DNA from: Syntrophomonas sp964422685
Lineage (GTDB): Bacteria > Bacillota > Syntrophomonadia > Syntrophomonadales > Syntrophomonadaceae
Assembly (NCBI GenBank): GCA_964422685.1
Contig: CAYRCG010000009.1
Location: 1-27,258, forward strand
DNA: 27,258 nucleotides
Direction of reading: 5' to 3'
The notes under the pieces were generated by a model that worked only from the letters and a program-made list of their open reading frames with translations, was not told the DNA's origin and did not search any database. Shown in pieces: positions 1 through 8,168 of the stretch. The first letter of the stretch is position 1; the number at the start of each line of letters is the position of its first letter. A program made the position numbers and the translations under genes.

Positions 1-72
<72 letters not shown>

Positions 73-75
73 AAA

Positions 76-151
76 TGGCGAAGCCGATGGGATTTGAACC
101 CACGATCTCCGGCGTGACAGGCCGGCATGTTAACCGCTACACCACGGCTCC
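76..151 (-). tRNA. tRNA-Asp (anticodon GTC)
   Basis: On the minus strand the acceptor arm GGAGCCG pairs with CGGCTTC (one G-U). The anticodon stem is CCGGC/GCCGG with loop CTGTCAC, giving anticodon GTC (Asp). The T loop TTCAAAT is standard. The 3' CCA is encoded, at the left end of the feature. It is the first gene of a two-tRNA unit with tRNA-Phe. Confidence 0.96.
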
Positions 152-163
152 GCAACGAAGTTT

Positions 164-192
164 ATTATAGCATCAGCCATTATTTTAGTCAA
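164..192 (-). promoter_or_regulatory. Sigma-A promoter of tRNA-Asp/tRNA-Phe
   Basis: On the minus strand a -35 box TTGACT (187-192) is followed after 17 bases by a perfect -10 box TATAAT (164-169). The first tRNA nucleotide lies 12 bases downstream of the -10 box. This is the cleanest vegetative promoter in the window. Confidence 0.85.
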
Positions 193-299
193 CCATTAAC
201 CGGTGACATTAGCGTTAATCTGCGATAACATCATAGTATAATCACCGGAGAAAATATCATCCCCCAAAACAAATTTATTGTAAGCAGTCTCCCTTCCCG

Positions 300-1172
300 T
301 TATTTGATCGCTTTCTTTCCCAGGTGCTTACTGGCATTAAGACCGGCTACCTGCCCTTCGCCAACCGATTTCGCCACTTGGTAGGGGGGACCCGTGCAAT
401 CCCCCGCCGCAAAAACCCCGGGGAGATTGGTTTCTTGCTGCCGGTTTACTTTTATATGCTTATCATCTATTTCCAAGCCGGGGATTAAGCGATCCGGTGC
501 TGTTTCCCCGCCTAAAACAAATATACCTTCTACATTTATTTCCTTGTCGTCCTTCAACCTTAAGCCTTGTACGAAATCATCACCAATAATCTCCTTAGCT
601 CTTCCGTTGACAACCTCAACCCGGGGATCTAGTTCCATCGTACCCCGGTAAAGGGGTAAATAATAGACCTGCCGGCAGATTTCCGCCATATAGTTGGCTT
701 CGCTCTCTGCCTCATGGCTATGGGCTATGAGCAATACATCCTTGCCCCGATAAATAGGGCCATCGCAGGTAGCGCAATAACCCACTCCCCTCCCCAGCAT
801 TTCTTCCTCACGGGGCAAGGTTGGTTTATAAGGGATACCGGTCGCAATTATCACAGCCCTGCTCTGGATTAATTCATCCTTTATCAATATATTATATATC
901 CCATCAGCTTCGCTTATGGCTTCCGCTTTTGTGTCGGTGATTTCGATGCCCATATCTAGAGCATGTCGCATAAAGCGATTCAGCAATTCCTCCCCGCTAA
1001 CTTCATGGAAACCCAAATAATTATCAATTTTTTGGGCCTTATGTAAGGGGGGACTGCATATTTCCGATCCTATTACCAGTACGCTTTTATTTCTAATAGT
1101 GGCATTAATAGCCGCAGATAAACCCGCCGGGCCGCATCCTAATATGGCAATATCGTAGAATTCCTTATCCAT
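300..1172 (-). CDS. Thioredoxin reductase-like flavoprotein lacking NADPH motifs (FFTR-like)
   Basis: A 290-residue FAD/dithiol oxidoreductase of the thioredoxin reductase fold. Visible features are the FAD-binding GCGPAGLSAA near residues 12-21, the redox pair CATC at 133-136, ATGIPYKP at 110-117, and the C-terminal FAD motif AAGDCTGPPYQVA near 255-267. The central domain, which in NADPH-dependent enzymes carries GGGxSA and HRRxxxR, instead reads IAHSHEA (149-155) and LPLYRGT (172-178). Known family: clostridial ferredoxin-linked flavin thioredoxin reductases (FFTR) lost these motifs and take electrons from ferredoxin. I infer the same for this protein. Start is ATG preceded by GGAGG. It is monocistronic and no thioredoxin gene is adjacent. 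The thioredoxin-reductase-like family is certain and the electron donor is inferred. Confidence 0.88.
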   Translation of the reverse strand: MDKEFYDIAILGCGPAGLSAAINATIRNKSVLVIGSEICSPPLHKAQKIDNYLGFHEVSGEELLNRFMRHALDMGIEITDTKAEAISEADGIYNILIKDELIQSRAVIIATGIPYKPTLPREEEMLGRGVGYCATCDGPIYRGKDVLLIAHSHEAESEANYMAEICRQVYYLPLYRGTMELDPRVEVVNGRAKEIIGDDFVQGLRLKDDKEINVEGIFVLGGETAPDRLIPGLEIDDKHIKVNRQQETNLPGVFAAGDCTGPPYQVAKSVGEGQVAGLNASKHLGKKAIK

Positions 1173-1251
1173 AAAAATACCTCCAATAAACCAATATCAA
1201 TTAACCTGCATAAAGACCCTCAGCTAACATTTTTGCCCTTATCCTATTTGA

Positions 1252-1278
1252 ATTATACTCGACTATTGCTTTCTTCAA
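1252..1278 (-). promoter_or_regulatory. Candidate promoter of the thioredoxin reductase-like gene
   Basis: On the minus strand TTGAAG (1273-1278) and TATAAT (1252-1257) are separated by 15 bases. The spacing is shorter than ideal, but the -10 box is perfect and lies about 80 bases upstream of the start codon. It is divergent from, and just upstream of, the apgM promoter candidate. Confidence 0.4.
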
Positions 1279-1285
1279 TATTTTT

Positions 1286-1314
1286 TTCAACTCCCTCCTT
1301 TATAATGCTATACT
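1286..1314 (+). promoter_or_regulatory. Candidate promoter of the apgM-like gene
   Basis: TTCAAC (1286-1291), a 17-base spacer, then TATACT (1309-1314). Transcription would start near 1321, leaving a leader of about 125 bases. The leader contains two small hairpins (GAGAT/ATCTC near 1355-1368, and AAACC/GGTTT near 1409-1421). No known riboswitch or T-box sequence is recognisable in it. Confidence 0.45.
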
Positions 1315-1447
1315 TTAACAAGAAAAGTAAGGCGTCTCAGGCTGTTCTTACCTAGAGATTCATATCTCATTTTCATCGGTGGTTGTTCCATGGTAGCCGT
1401 TACCCAAAACCCGGGGTTTAATAAAAACGAATAAGGAGCGATAAGCT

Positions 1448-2659
1448 TTGAAATACCTAGTTATTTTAGGAGACGGTATGGCTGATTATGCTATACCGGA
1501 GCTGGGGGGTAAAACTCCCTTGCAATATGCCCATACCCCTTATATGGACTTACTTGCCAAAAAGTCTCTTATCGGGCAAGTCAAAACCGTTCCCCCCGGT
1601 TTTCCCCCAGGAAGTGATGTGGCTAACCTCTCGGTAATGGGTTATGACCCTTCTTTGTACTATACGGGTCGCTCCCCTTTGGAAGCAGTAAGTATGGGCG
1701 TAAAAATGGAAGATAGTGATTTGGCTTTGCGTTGCAACCTGGTAAGTCTATCCGAAGAATCTAAATACAGCGAACGCAGGATGCTTGATTACAGCGCAGG
1801 AGAAATAGCTAGCGAGGATTCCGCCGTATTGCTAAAGCTCTTAGAAAAGGAACTCGGCACTACTAGCTTTCGTTTCTATCCTGGTATCAGCTATCGCCAC
1901 TTGCTGATATGGAAAAATGGATTGGGTCGGGAAATAATACTGACTCCACCCCATGATATTTCGGGACGAATCATCGAGGACTACATACCTCAGGGGCATG
2001 ACTCTGCCCCACTTTTGCAACTTATGGAACAAAGTACGCATATCCTTAAGCAACATCCCCTTTACCGCTCTCGCCGTGAAAGAGGACATAACCCCGCAAA
2101 TTCGGTCTGGTTTTGGGGCGAAGGCAGCAAACCCTTATTACCTAGCTTCAGGGAAAAGTATGACATAAATGGTTCAGTAGTCGCAGCGGTAGACCTAGTA
2201 AAAGGACTAGGCATTTCCGCCGGACTTAAACCGGTTGCGGTAGAGGGGGCCACCGGTGGCATAATAACCAATTTCGCCGGCAAGGCCCGGGCGGCTATAA
2301 ACGAATTGCTACAGGGAAAGGATTTCGTTTATCTGCATATCGAATCACCGGACGAAGCCGGACATCAGGGAAATCTGGAGAAAAAGATCTGGAGCATTGA
2401 ACAAATCGATAAAGAGGTAGTTTCTTTAGTAGTAAAGGAGATGGATGAGTTCGAGGATTTGCGGGTATTAGTCCTGCCGGACCACCCCACTCCCCTTTCC
2501 ATCCGGACCCATTCACCCGAACCCGTTCCTTTCCTGCTTTTTGATAAGAACATGCCGCAGGATAACCCAGAAATGGTCTATAACGAGTTCACCGCCAGGG
2601 AAGGCAAGTTCTTTGCACAGGGCTGTGAACTGATGGATTTCCTAATTAAGAATAAATAG
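1448..2659 (+). CDS. apgM: ApgM-family phosphoglycerate mutase-like protein, probable homoserine kinase
   Basis: A 403-residue member of the alkaline phosphatase/archaeal-type 2,3-BPG-independent phosphoglycerate mutase superfamily. The N-terminus LVILGDGMADY holds the metal-binding Asp (D9). The nucleophile is expected at Ser56 in GSDVANLSVMGYDP, and the late metal motifs SPDEAGHQGN and LPDHPTP are present. Known family: a branch of ApgM proteins found beside threonine genes in genomes lacking thrB is named 'proposed homoserine kinase'. Here thrC, lysC and hom are all nearby and no GHMP-type ThrB is in the window, so that role is favoured. Start is TTG with AAGGAG about nine bases upstream. 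It converges on thrC. A glycolytic phosphoglycerate mutase role cannot be excluded from sequence alone. Confidence 0.85.
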   Translation: MKYLVILGDGMADYAIPELGGKTPLQYAHTPYMDLLAKKSLIGQVKTVPPGFPPGSDVANLSVMGYDPSLYYTGRSPLEAVSMGVKMEDSDLALRCNLVSLSEESKYSERRMLDYSAGEIASEDSAVLLKLLEKELGTTSFRFYPGISYRHLLIWKNGLGREIILTPPHDISGRIIEDYIPQGHDSAPLLQLMEQSTHILKQHPLYRSRRERGHNPANSVWFWGEGSKPLLPSFREKYDINGSVVAAVDLVKGLGISAGLKPVAVEGATGGIITNFAGKARAAINELLQGKDFVYLHIESPDEAGHQGNLEKKIWSIEQIDKEVVSLVVKEMDEFEDLRVLVLPDHPTPLSIRTHSPEPVPFLLFDKNMPQDNPEMVYNEFTAREGKFFAQGCELMDFLIKNK

Positions 2660-2675
2660 CCCCCTATTGCTATTA

Positions 2676-2748
2676 CCGCGTCGCTGCGCCCCTGCAGTGG
2701 CGGGGTGGTCATTACGCTTAACCCCCTGCATTCCGGCGGAAGGTTATC
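2676..2748. repeat. Two-hairpin intergenic repeat, copy A
   Basis: Lies between the convergent ends of the apgM-like gene and thrC. It begins CCGCGTCGCTGCGCC, contains a first G/C hairpin (CCCC...GGGG) and, after an A/T-richer spacer, a second hairpin TTCCGGCGGAA, and ends in AAGGTT. A diverged copy in the same orientation (4508-4560) lies on the other side of thrC. It could also act as a U-less terminator for both genes. Confidence 0.5.
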
Positions 2749-2753
2749 TTGAC

Positions 2754-4256
2754 TTACTTCAACCCTAAAAAAGACGCCAGCATTGCCTCCATCCCCTCCC
2801 GGGAGCAAAGACTATGATGTCTGATCTCTTTTTCCTCTAAATCTTGTAAACCAGCCGGTATCGCTACACCGGTTTGTTGGGCTAGAAGCTTCATTAATTC
2901 AAATTCATTCTTGTCCTTTATGAGTTCAGGCTTTAATACAGCCTGAGCCACACTACGGGCGAATTTATAAGGGCTAGCGGTAGAGGCTATAACGCTTAAG
3001 GTTTTATCCCCAGTTTGCGCCCGGTATTTTTGATATACATTCACCGCCGCCGCTGTATGGGTATCAATTAAATAGTTATGTTTATTCCATATTTGTCGGA
3101 TAGCCGCTAGGGTCTCCTCATCAGAGCAAAAATCCCCCCAAAACATCTTTTGTATAGCACCGAGGGTATCACTATCTACTTCATAACTCCCTTTATTTCT
3201 CAGTTCCTCCATCCAAGAGGCAACTTTTCCGGCATCATGGCCGTTTATCTCGAATAGGAGTCTTTCTAGATTTGAAGAAATGAGTATGTCCATTGAGGGG
3301 GATAATGTCTTTTTAAACTCGCGCCGCCGGTCATAAATACCGGTATGGATAAAATCGCTCAGTACATTATTGGCGTTAGAAGCACAGATGAGCTTATTTA
3401 CCGGTACGCCCATCCGGGTGGCGTAATAGGCAGCCAGAATATTCCCGAAATTACCCGTAGGCACTACTATGTTAATTGAATCGGCTTCGGTGATTGCCTT
3501 GCTATCTCTTAAACCCAAATAGGCTGTCACATAATATATGATTTGCGGTAATAAACGCCCCCAATTGATAGAATTAGCCGAAGATAGTTTCTGCCCGTTT
3601 TCTAGCAACCTGCCGGCAAATTCCTCATCGGCGAATATCCTTTTCACCCCGTTCTGCGCGTCATCAAAATTACCAGAAACCGCAGCCACATGCACGTTGC
3701 TGCCTTCCTGAGTCATCATCTGCAGTTTCTGTATTTCACTGACCCCTTCATCCGGGTAAAAAACCACTATTTTGGTCCCGACCACATCCTTAAAACCTTC
3801 TAGAGCGGCTTTACCGGTATCTCCGGATGTTGCTACCAGGATGACTATCTCTGCTTTCTCCCCGGTTTTACGGGCGCTGTTAATTAAAAGTTGCGGCAGA
3901 ATCTGTAAAGCCATGTCTTTGAAGGCGGCAGTGGGACCATGCCATAGTTCTTGAATATAAATTCCCGGTTCGAGTTTTACCAGAGGTGCTATTTCTCTGT
4001 TATCGAAGTTTTCCCTATTATAGGCATTGTTAATGCAGTCCATGATCTCATCATCGCTGAAATCACTTAAAAATGCCCGCATAATCGGAAGGGACCTTTC
4101 TTGGTACGAAGCACCGGCCATATTATCAAACTGCCGGCTGCCCCAATGCGGTATATATTTAGGCACGAATAGCCCTCCGTCCGGGCTTATCCCCATTTTT
4201 ATTGCCTCAGCTCCACTAACGAGAGGATGTTCTCCCCGGCTGCTTTTATATTTCAC
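2754..4256 (-). CDS. thrC: Threonine synthase
   Basis: Converts O-phospho-L-homoserine to threonine with PLP. With the chosen start it has 500 residues, typical of the longer ThrC class. The PLP-lysine motif HGPTAAFKDMA places the Schiff-base lysine at about residue 113. Glycine-rich phosphate-binding segments ATSGDTGKAA and VPTGNFGN follow. The open frame runs 10 codons further upstream, to an ATG at 4286. However, a strong Shine-Dalgarno sequence (AAAGGAGG) lies inside that extension, just before a GTG at 4254-4256, so the GTG is preferred, giving VKYKSSRGEH. The gene is flanked by the two-hairpin repeats. It is separated from lysC and hom by a plus-strand gene and tRNA-Pro, so it is not in one operon with them. 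Confidence 0.95.
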   Translation of the reverse strand: MKYKSSRGEHPLVSGAEAIKMGISPDGGLFVPKYIPHWGSRQFDNMAGASYQERSLPIMRAFLSDFSDDEIMDCINNAYNRENFDNREIAPLVKLEPGIYIQELWHGPTAAFKDMALQILPQLLINSARKTGEKAEIVILVATSGDTGKAALEGFKDVVGTKIVVFYPDEGVSEIQKLQMMTQEGSNVHVAAVSGNFDDAQNGVKRIFADEEFAGRLLENGQKLSSANSINWGRLLPQIIYYVTAYLGLRDSKAITEADSINIVVPTGNFGNILAAYYATRMGVPVNKLICASNANNVLSDFIHTGIYDRRREFKKTLSPSMDILISSNLERLLFEINGHDAGKVASWMEELRNKGSYEVDSDTLGAIQKMFWGDFCSDEETLAAIRQIWNKHNYLIDTHTAAAVNVYQKYRAQTGDKTLSVIASTASPYKFARSVAQAVLKPELIKDKNEFELMKLLAQQTGVAIPAGLQDLEEKEIRHHSLCSREGMEAMLASFLGLK

Positions 4257-4673
4257 GCGAATTCCTCCTTTGTTGCTATACCCCATAGCCGGGGCCGCAA
4301 ACGTTATCCTTTGTTCCTTGCTTTTTACACTATCCCCGAAGAAAGATATAATATATATATCGTCCCTTATAACTGCCCTTTGTCCCGGGTAAAGGCATTG
4401 GGTTTTTCCCGTTTAATAAAAATGGTCCGTAGTTATCATCCCAGGCACCTTGCTAGCCTTAGCATTCTAGTCACTTTTGTTAGTGTACGAATAATGGGTT
4501 AAGCTTGCCGCGTCACTTCGCCTCCCGTAGCGACGGGTGATCCCTCCCCGGCGGAGGTTGTAGTTCTTTAATCCATGAGGCTAAATGAGAGGCCTACTTT
4601 ATATAATATACTTAAATAAGCTTTAGGTAAATTAGACACCTTTAGCAATCTAAAAATGCTAAGGAGGTACACC
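4257..4673. other. Intergenic region between divergent thrC and the DUF2726-like gene
   Basis: About 417 bases without a convincing gene. It holds repeat copy B (4508-4560), an A/T-rich stretch with TATATA motifs near 4345-4360 that could carry the thrC promoter (TTTACC, 16 bases, TATAAG is the best minus-strand match), and a perfect plus-strand TATAAT at 4602-4607 upstream of the DUF2726-like gene, without a good -35 box. No T-box or riboswitch was recognised. Confidence 0.4.
4508..4560. repeat. Two-hairpin intergenic repeat, copy B
   Basis: Starts CCGCGTCACTTCGCC, matching 13 of the first 15 bases of copy A. It has hairpin 1, CCCGT AGCG ACGGG, then hairpin 2, CCTCC CCGGC GGAGG, and ends GGTT as copy A does. 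Copy A has the same two-hairpin order with a longer spacer. The two copies flank thrC in direct orientation. Confidence 0.5.
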
Positions 4674-5219
4674 ATGGGACAAGCCATTGTCTTTGTTTTA
4701 GGGCTGATCCTAGCAAAATTGATTGTAGATGTTGTTAAAGAAAACATAAGCAATATAGGTAAGAAAACATCTTCTACCGGGCCTGTTATCGACCTGGGCG
4801 ATGCCTGGATAGACTTAAGTCAAATCTCTAGTCAACCGCGCGGAACCCTGCTTTCTAAGGAGGAAATGCAGCTATACCAGATACTGGACGGGGTGCTGAA
4901 GAACAGTAACTACCTAACTTTCCCCAAGGTAAGGCTAGCTAACCTATTACAACCGAACCCTAGTATCCCTAACCGGGCGGAATATGAGCGTCGACTGCGA
5001 GAAAGGGTGGCGGACTTATTGTTAGTGGAAAAGAATAGCCTAAATCCCCAGCTGCTAATCCTATGCCCTTCCTCCCAAAACAAAAAAAGCGAACCGGATC
5101 AATTGACTTTGCGAAGCATTGAAACAGCTAGGCTACCCTATCTGATAATAAACGCAACAGATTTACCTTCCGCTGGCGGATTGGCGCAAAAACTACAAGA
5201 AGCCGGGTTAGATATCTAG
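4674..5219 (+). CDS. Membrane-anchored DUF2726-like protein of unknown function
   Basis: A 181-residue protein. Residues 3-19 (QAIVFVLGLILAKLIVD) form a single N-terminal membrane anchor. The rest, from LLSKEEMQLYQIL through FPKVRLANLL to ARLPYLIINATDL, resembles the DUF2726 domain (restriction-endonuclease-like fold), with its usual order of 'L-x-E/Y', 'FPKVRLA', a core strand, and a final 'lPyl.i' strand. The catalytic-looking residues of nuclease folds are not evident: the core strand PQLLILCPS lacks the acidic motif usual there, so it may be an inactive binding module. Start ATG 4674 has AAGGAGG correctly placed. The longer frame from 4656 contains that SD. It is an isolated plus-strand gene, so the context gives no function. 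Confidence 0.7.
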   Translation: MGQAIVFVLGLILAKLIVDVVKENISNIGKKTSSTGPVIDLGDAWIDLSQISSQPRGTLLSKEEMQLYQILDGVLKNSNYLTFPKVRLANLLQPNPSIPNRAEYERRLRERVADLLLVEKNSLNPQLLILCPSSQNKKSEPDQLTLRSIETARLPYLIINATDLPSAGGLAQKLQEAGLDI

Positions 5220-5329
5220 TTCCCGCATAATCACCAGCGATTTCCAGTACTTGGTGCAGTAGAAATATACTCTGGAATGGAAAAAGGAGTGCTAATCCGC
5301 TTGCCGAAAGCAGGTCAAAATTATCCCAG

Positions 5330-5358
5330 AAAAGAGCAAAAGCCCTGTATTACAGAGC
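5330..5358 (-). terminator. Rho-independent terminator after tRNA-Pro
   Basis: On the minus strand GCTCTGT, loop AAT, ACAGGGC (5358-5342) forms a 7-bp stem with one G-U pair, followed by TTTTGCTCTTTTC. It lies 24 bases beyond the tRNA-Pro CCA. Confidence 0.7.
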
Positions 5359-5381
5359 CGCCCGTTATAGCAAAATCTACA

Positions 5382-5459
5382 TGGTCGGAGTGACTGGATT
5401 CGAACCAGCGGCCTCTACGTCCCCAACGTAGCGCTCATACCAAACTGAGCTACACCCCG
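5382..5459 (-). tRNA. tRNA-Pro (anticodon GGG)
   Basis: Minus-strand cloverleaf. The acceptor arm is CGGGGTG/CACTCCG (one G-U), the D arm GCTC/GAGC, the anticodon stem CTACG/CGTAG with loop TTGGGGA (anticodon GGG, Pro), and the T arm GCTGG/CCAGT with TTCGAAT. The discriminator is A and the CCA is encoded. It has its own promoter and terminator, so it is a single-gene unit between the DUF2726-like gene and lysC. Confidence 0.96.
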
Positions 5460-5470
5460 ACGCCAGAAAT

Positions 5471-5499
5471 ATTGTATAACAGAAGCAAACAATCGTCAA
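5471..5499 (-). promoter_or_regulatory. Promoter of tRNA-Pro
   Basis: On the minus strand TTGACG (5494-5499), 17 bases, TACAAT (5471-5476). The -10 box is 11 bases upstream of the first tRNA nucleotide. Confidence 0.75.
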
Positions 5500-5515
5500 G
5501 GATTCCGAACCCATA

Positions 5516-6736
5516 TTACTTTATCTTATCCAGGTCAAACTTATGATGCAGGGCTTTAACCGCCGTTTCGATATCGCATTCGTCAATAATACAAGATATG
5601 CGTATCTCTGATGTGCTAATCATATGTATGTTTATACCTTCATCCGCCAAAGCCTCAAACATAGCGGCAGCTATACCTATATTGCTTTGCATAGCAGCTC
5701 CTACAATCGAAACCTTGGCTATCTCTTTTCCATAGGTCATGCCGGAGGCAGATATTTGCTTTACTAAACCTTCCATGATAGGAATGGCCCTTATAAGTTC
5801 ATCTTCCTCTATAGTAAAGGCGATATCGTTTCTTCCGTCCCTCATGGCGCTTTGGATGATGATATCTACATTAATATTTTCATCAGCTAAGGACTTAAAA
5901 AGTAATTTAGCTATACCCGGCTGATCAGGCACATCAAATAAAGCAAAACGGGCACAATTCAGATCGTACGCTATCCCACTTACAGCTCTATGGTTTTCCA
6001 TATTGGCTACCTCCGTAATTATTGTTCCGGGATTATGATTAAAACTGCTGAGAACTTCCACATCAACATTATACAGCATAGCAAATTCAGCCGCCCGCGG
6101 TTGTAAAACGCCGGCGCCCAGACTAGCTAACTCCAACATTTCTTCATAAGATACCTGAGGTAGCTTCTTAGCATCCCTCACTATCCGGGGATCGGCGGTA
6201 AAGACTCCCTCGACGTCGGTAAATATCATACAACGCAGGGCATTAAGACAAGCTGCTAAAGCAACAGCGGTAGTATCGGAGCCACCCCTACCTAAGGTTG
6301 TGATATCACCCTGAGGAGATAGCCCTTGAAAACCGGCTATAACCACTACTTTACCCCGTTTTATTTCTTCTTTAATGCGAGCGGTTTCGATTCCGGTAAT
6401 ACGCGCCTTGCTATGGCTCTCATCGCTGTTGATTCCTGCCTGCCAGCCAGTAAGAGATACAGCGGGGCAAGCAAAGCTATTAAGGGTCAACGCAAGTAAA
6501 GCTGCCGATTGCTGTTCCCCGGTGGCTAGGAGCATATCCATTTCCCTTTTATCAAAACTCGGGCCGATAAGGCTAGCCAATTCAATCAGTTCATCAGTGG
6601 TATCACCCATAGCTGAGACAACAACTACTATATCATGTCCCTTATCGCGCATGCCTTTAATCCGTCTGGCAATATGTTTAATTTTATCGATCGATGCCAA
6701 TGAACTGCCACCGAATTTCGCTACTAATAATGCCAA
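5516..6736 (-). CDS. lysC: Aspartate kinase
   Basis: Phosphorylates aspartate, the first step toward lysine, threonine and methionine. The 406-residue protein has the single-polypeptide architecture: an N-terminal amino acid kinase domain (KFGGSS at 7-12, VVSAMG near 39-44, GRGGSDTTA near 148-156) and two C-terminal ACT domains (VPDQPGIAKLLFKSLADENINVD region, and SIVGAAMQSNIG region) that usually bind lysine and/or threonine. Start is TTG at 6736 with AGGAGTG eight bases upstream. No other start codon fits the family N-terminus. It lies 133 bases downstream of hom on the same strand and is probably co-transcribed with it, although I see no overlap. Confidence 0.96.
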   Translation of the reverse strand: MALLVAKFGGSSLASIDKIKHIARRIKGMRDKGHDIVVVVSAMGDTTDELIELASLIGPSFDKREMDMLLATGEQQSAALLALTLNSFACPAVSLTGWQAGINSDESHSKARITGIETARIKEEIKRGKVVVIAGFQGLSPQGDITTLGRGGSDTTAVALAACLNALRCMIFTDVEGVFTADPRIVRDAKKLPQVSYEEMLELASLGAGVLQPRAAEFAMLYNVDVEVLSSFNHNPGTIITEVANMENHRAVSGIAYDLNCARFALFDVPDQPGIAKLLFKSLADENINVDIIIQSAMRDGRNDIAFTIEEDELIRAIPIMEGLVKQISASGMTYGKEIAKVSIVGAAMQSNIGIAAAMFEALADEGINIHMISTSEIRISCIIDECDIETAVKALHHKFDLDKIK

Positions 6737-6869
6737 GCCTTTTCACTCCTAAACCTATAAAGATTATCTGCCAAAATACCTTCACGCCTTGGTAACGGTG
6801 AACAACTAGCTTTTAATCTAATCGCTCTTGCCCAGATAGATTCTTCATAATACCCCTTTTTGTATATTA

Positions 6870-8168
6870 TTAGTCTTCTCCTCTATCTGTTCCTTCTAAG
6901 CGAATAACATTTTTGACTGCATTAACAATACTTAAACCCTTCAAAACGGTAAGCGCATCCCTCAAATGTACCTCCTTAACTCTATGGGTAATCAGGATGA
7001 GTTCTGCCAAGCCCTGTTTACTTGTTTTTTGCAACACACTAGCAATACTGACATTATTATTCCCAAAAACACCGGCAATACCTGCCAAAACCCCGGGCCT
7101 ATCCTCTACGGCCATGCGAATATAAAATTCGGCTTCCAGTTCTTTGATATCTACGATAGGTTTGTTTTCATAGCAACTGCAACCGATACGCGCATTGCTG
7201 TTATGCAAACTATTACGAGCTATTTCGACGATATCCCCGCATACGGCACTAGCTGTAGGCATTTGCCCAGCCCCCCGCCCATAATGCATTATTTCGCCAA
7301 CCGCATCTCCACGCAAAAATACCGCATTAAATACATCGTCCACTCTGGCCATGGGGTGATTTTTGGGCAAAAAGGCCGGATGAACCCTAACTTCAATCCT
7401 GTGCTGGGGGCTTTCCTTGGCAATAGCCAAAAGTTTTATTACATAGCCTAATTCGCCGGCATATTGGATATCAGCGGCCGTAATCGAGCGTATACCTTCC
7501 ACATATACATCATTAAAGGTAACCCTGCTATTAAAAGCAATAGAGGATAGGATGGCTATCTTGCGGGCGGCATCCAATCCGTCTACATCAGACGAAGGAT
7601 CAGCCTCCGCATAACCCAGTTGTTGAGCCTCAGCTAAAACCTCACTAAAATCACGGCCTTCCCGGCTCATTTTGCTGAGTATATAGTTGGTAGTGCCATT
7701 TAATATGCCGATAACCTCTTGAATTTGGTTAGCTGCTAAGGATTGCTTCATAGGATATACTACGGGTATTCCTCCGGCAACGCTGGCCTCAAAGTAAAAA
7801 TCCAAACCCTTTTCCTTTGCCCGTTCAAAAATATCCTTCCCCTTTACGGCGATCAAGTCCTTGTTAGCTGTTACTACGTGTTTACCCCGGGCTAAGGCTT
7901 CCATAATATAAGTAAAAGCGGGTTCCAAGCCGCCGATAAGTTCAACCACTATGGCTATATCCGGGTCATCGAGTATTTCTTCAATATCCTGGGTTATTAG
8001 CTTATCATCGATTCCGATTGCCCGACATTTATCCGGGTCTTTTTCTAGAATCCTTTTGATTTCAATTGTATCCCCTACTCTTTTACCAATTGTTTCGCTA
8101 TTATTATTTAAAAGTTTAATAACCCCGGAACCTACAGTACCACATCCGAGTAGAGCTATGCCAATCAT
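6870..8168 (-). CDS. hom: Homoserine dehydrogenase
   Basis: NAD(P)H-dependent reduction of aspartate semialdehyde to homoserine. The 432-residue protein has the Rossmann motif GCGTVGSGV near residues 8-16, ANKDLIA (NADP ribose region), the substrate-domain motif GILNGTTNYIL, QLGYAEADPSSDVDGLDAA, and a C-terminal ACT domain beginning VEDRPGVLAGIAGVFG. The open frame starts three codons earlier (ATG 8177), but that ATG abuts the Shine-Dalgarno AGGAGG. The second ATG (8168) is nine bases away and gives the usual MIGIALLGCG N-terminus. It is the first gene of a likely hom-lysC unit, preceded by a long non-coding gap. Confidence 0.96.
   Translation of the reverse strand: MIGIALLGCGTVGSGVIKLLNNNSETIGKRVGDTIEIKRILEKDPDKCRAIGIDDKLITQDIEEILDDPDIAIVVELIGGLEPAFTYIMEALARGKHVVTANKDLIAVKGKDIFERAKEKGLDFYFEASVAGGIPVVYPMKQSLAANQIQEVIGILNGTTNYILSKMSREGRDFSEVLAEAQQLGYAEADPSSDVDGLDAARKIAILSSIAFNSRVTFNDVYVEGIRSITAADIQYAGELGYVIKLLAIAKESPQHRIEVRVHPAFLPKNHPMARVDDVFNAVFLRGDAVGEIMHYGRGAGQMPTASAVCGDIVEIARNSLHNSNARIGCSCYENKPIVDIKELEAEFYIRMAVEDRPGVLAGIAGVFGNNNVSIASVLQKTSKQGLAELILITHRVKEVHLRDALTVLKGLSIVNAVKNVIRLEGTDRGED

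Noticed and set aside
4227..4502. Plus-strand frames of about 90-120 codons across the thrC start
   Set aside because: They overlap the thrC start region, have no ribosome binding site and no family features.
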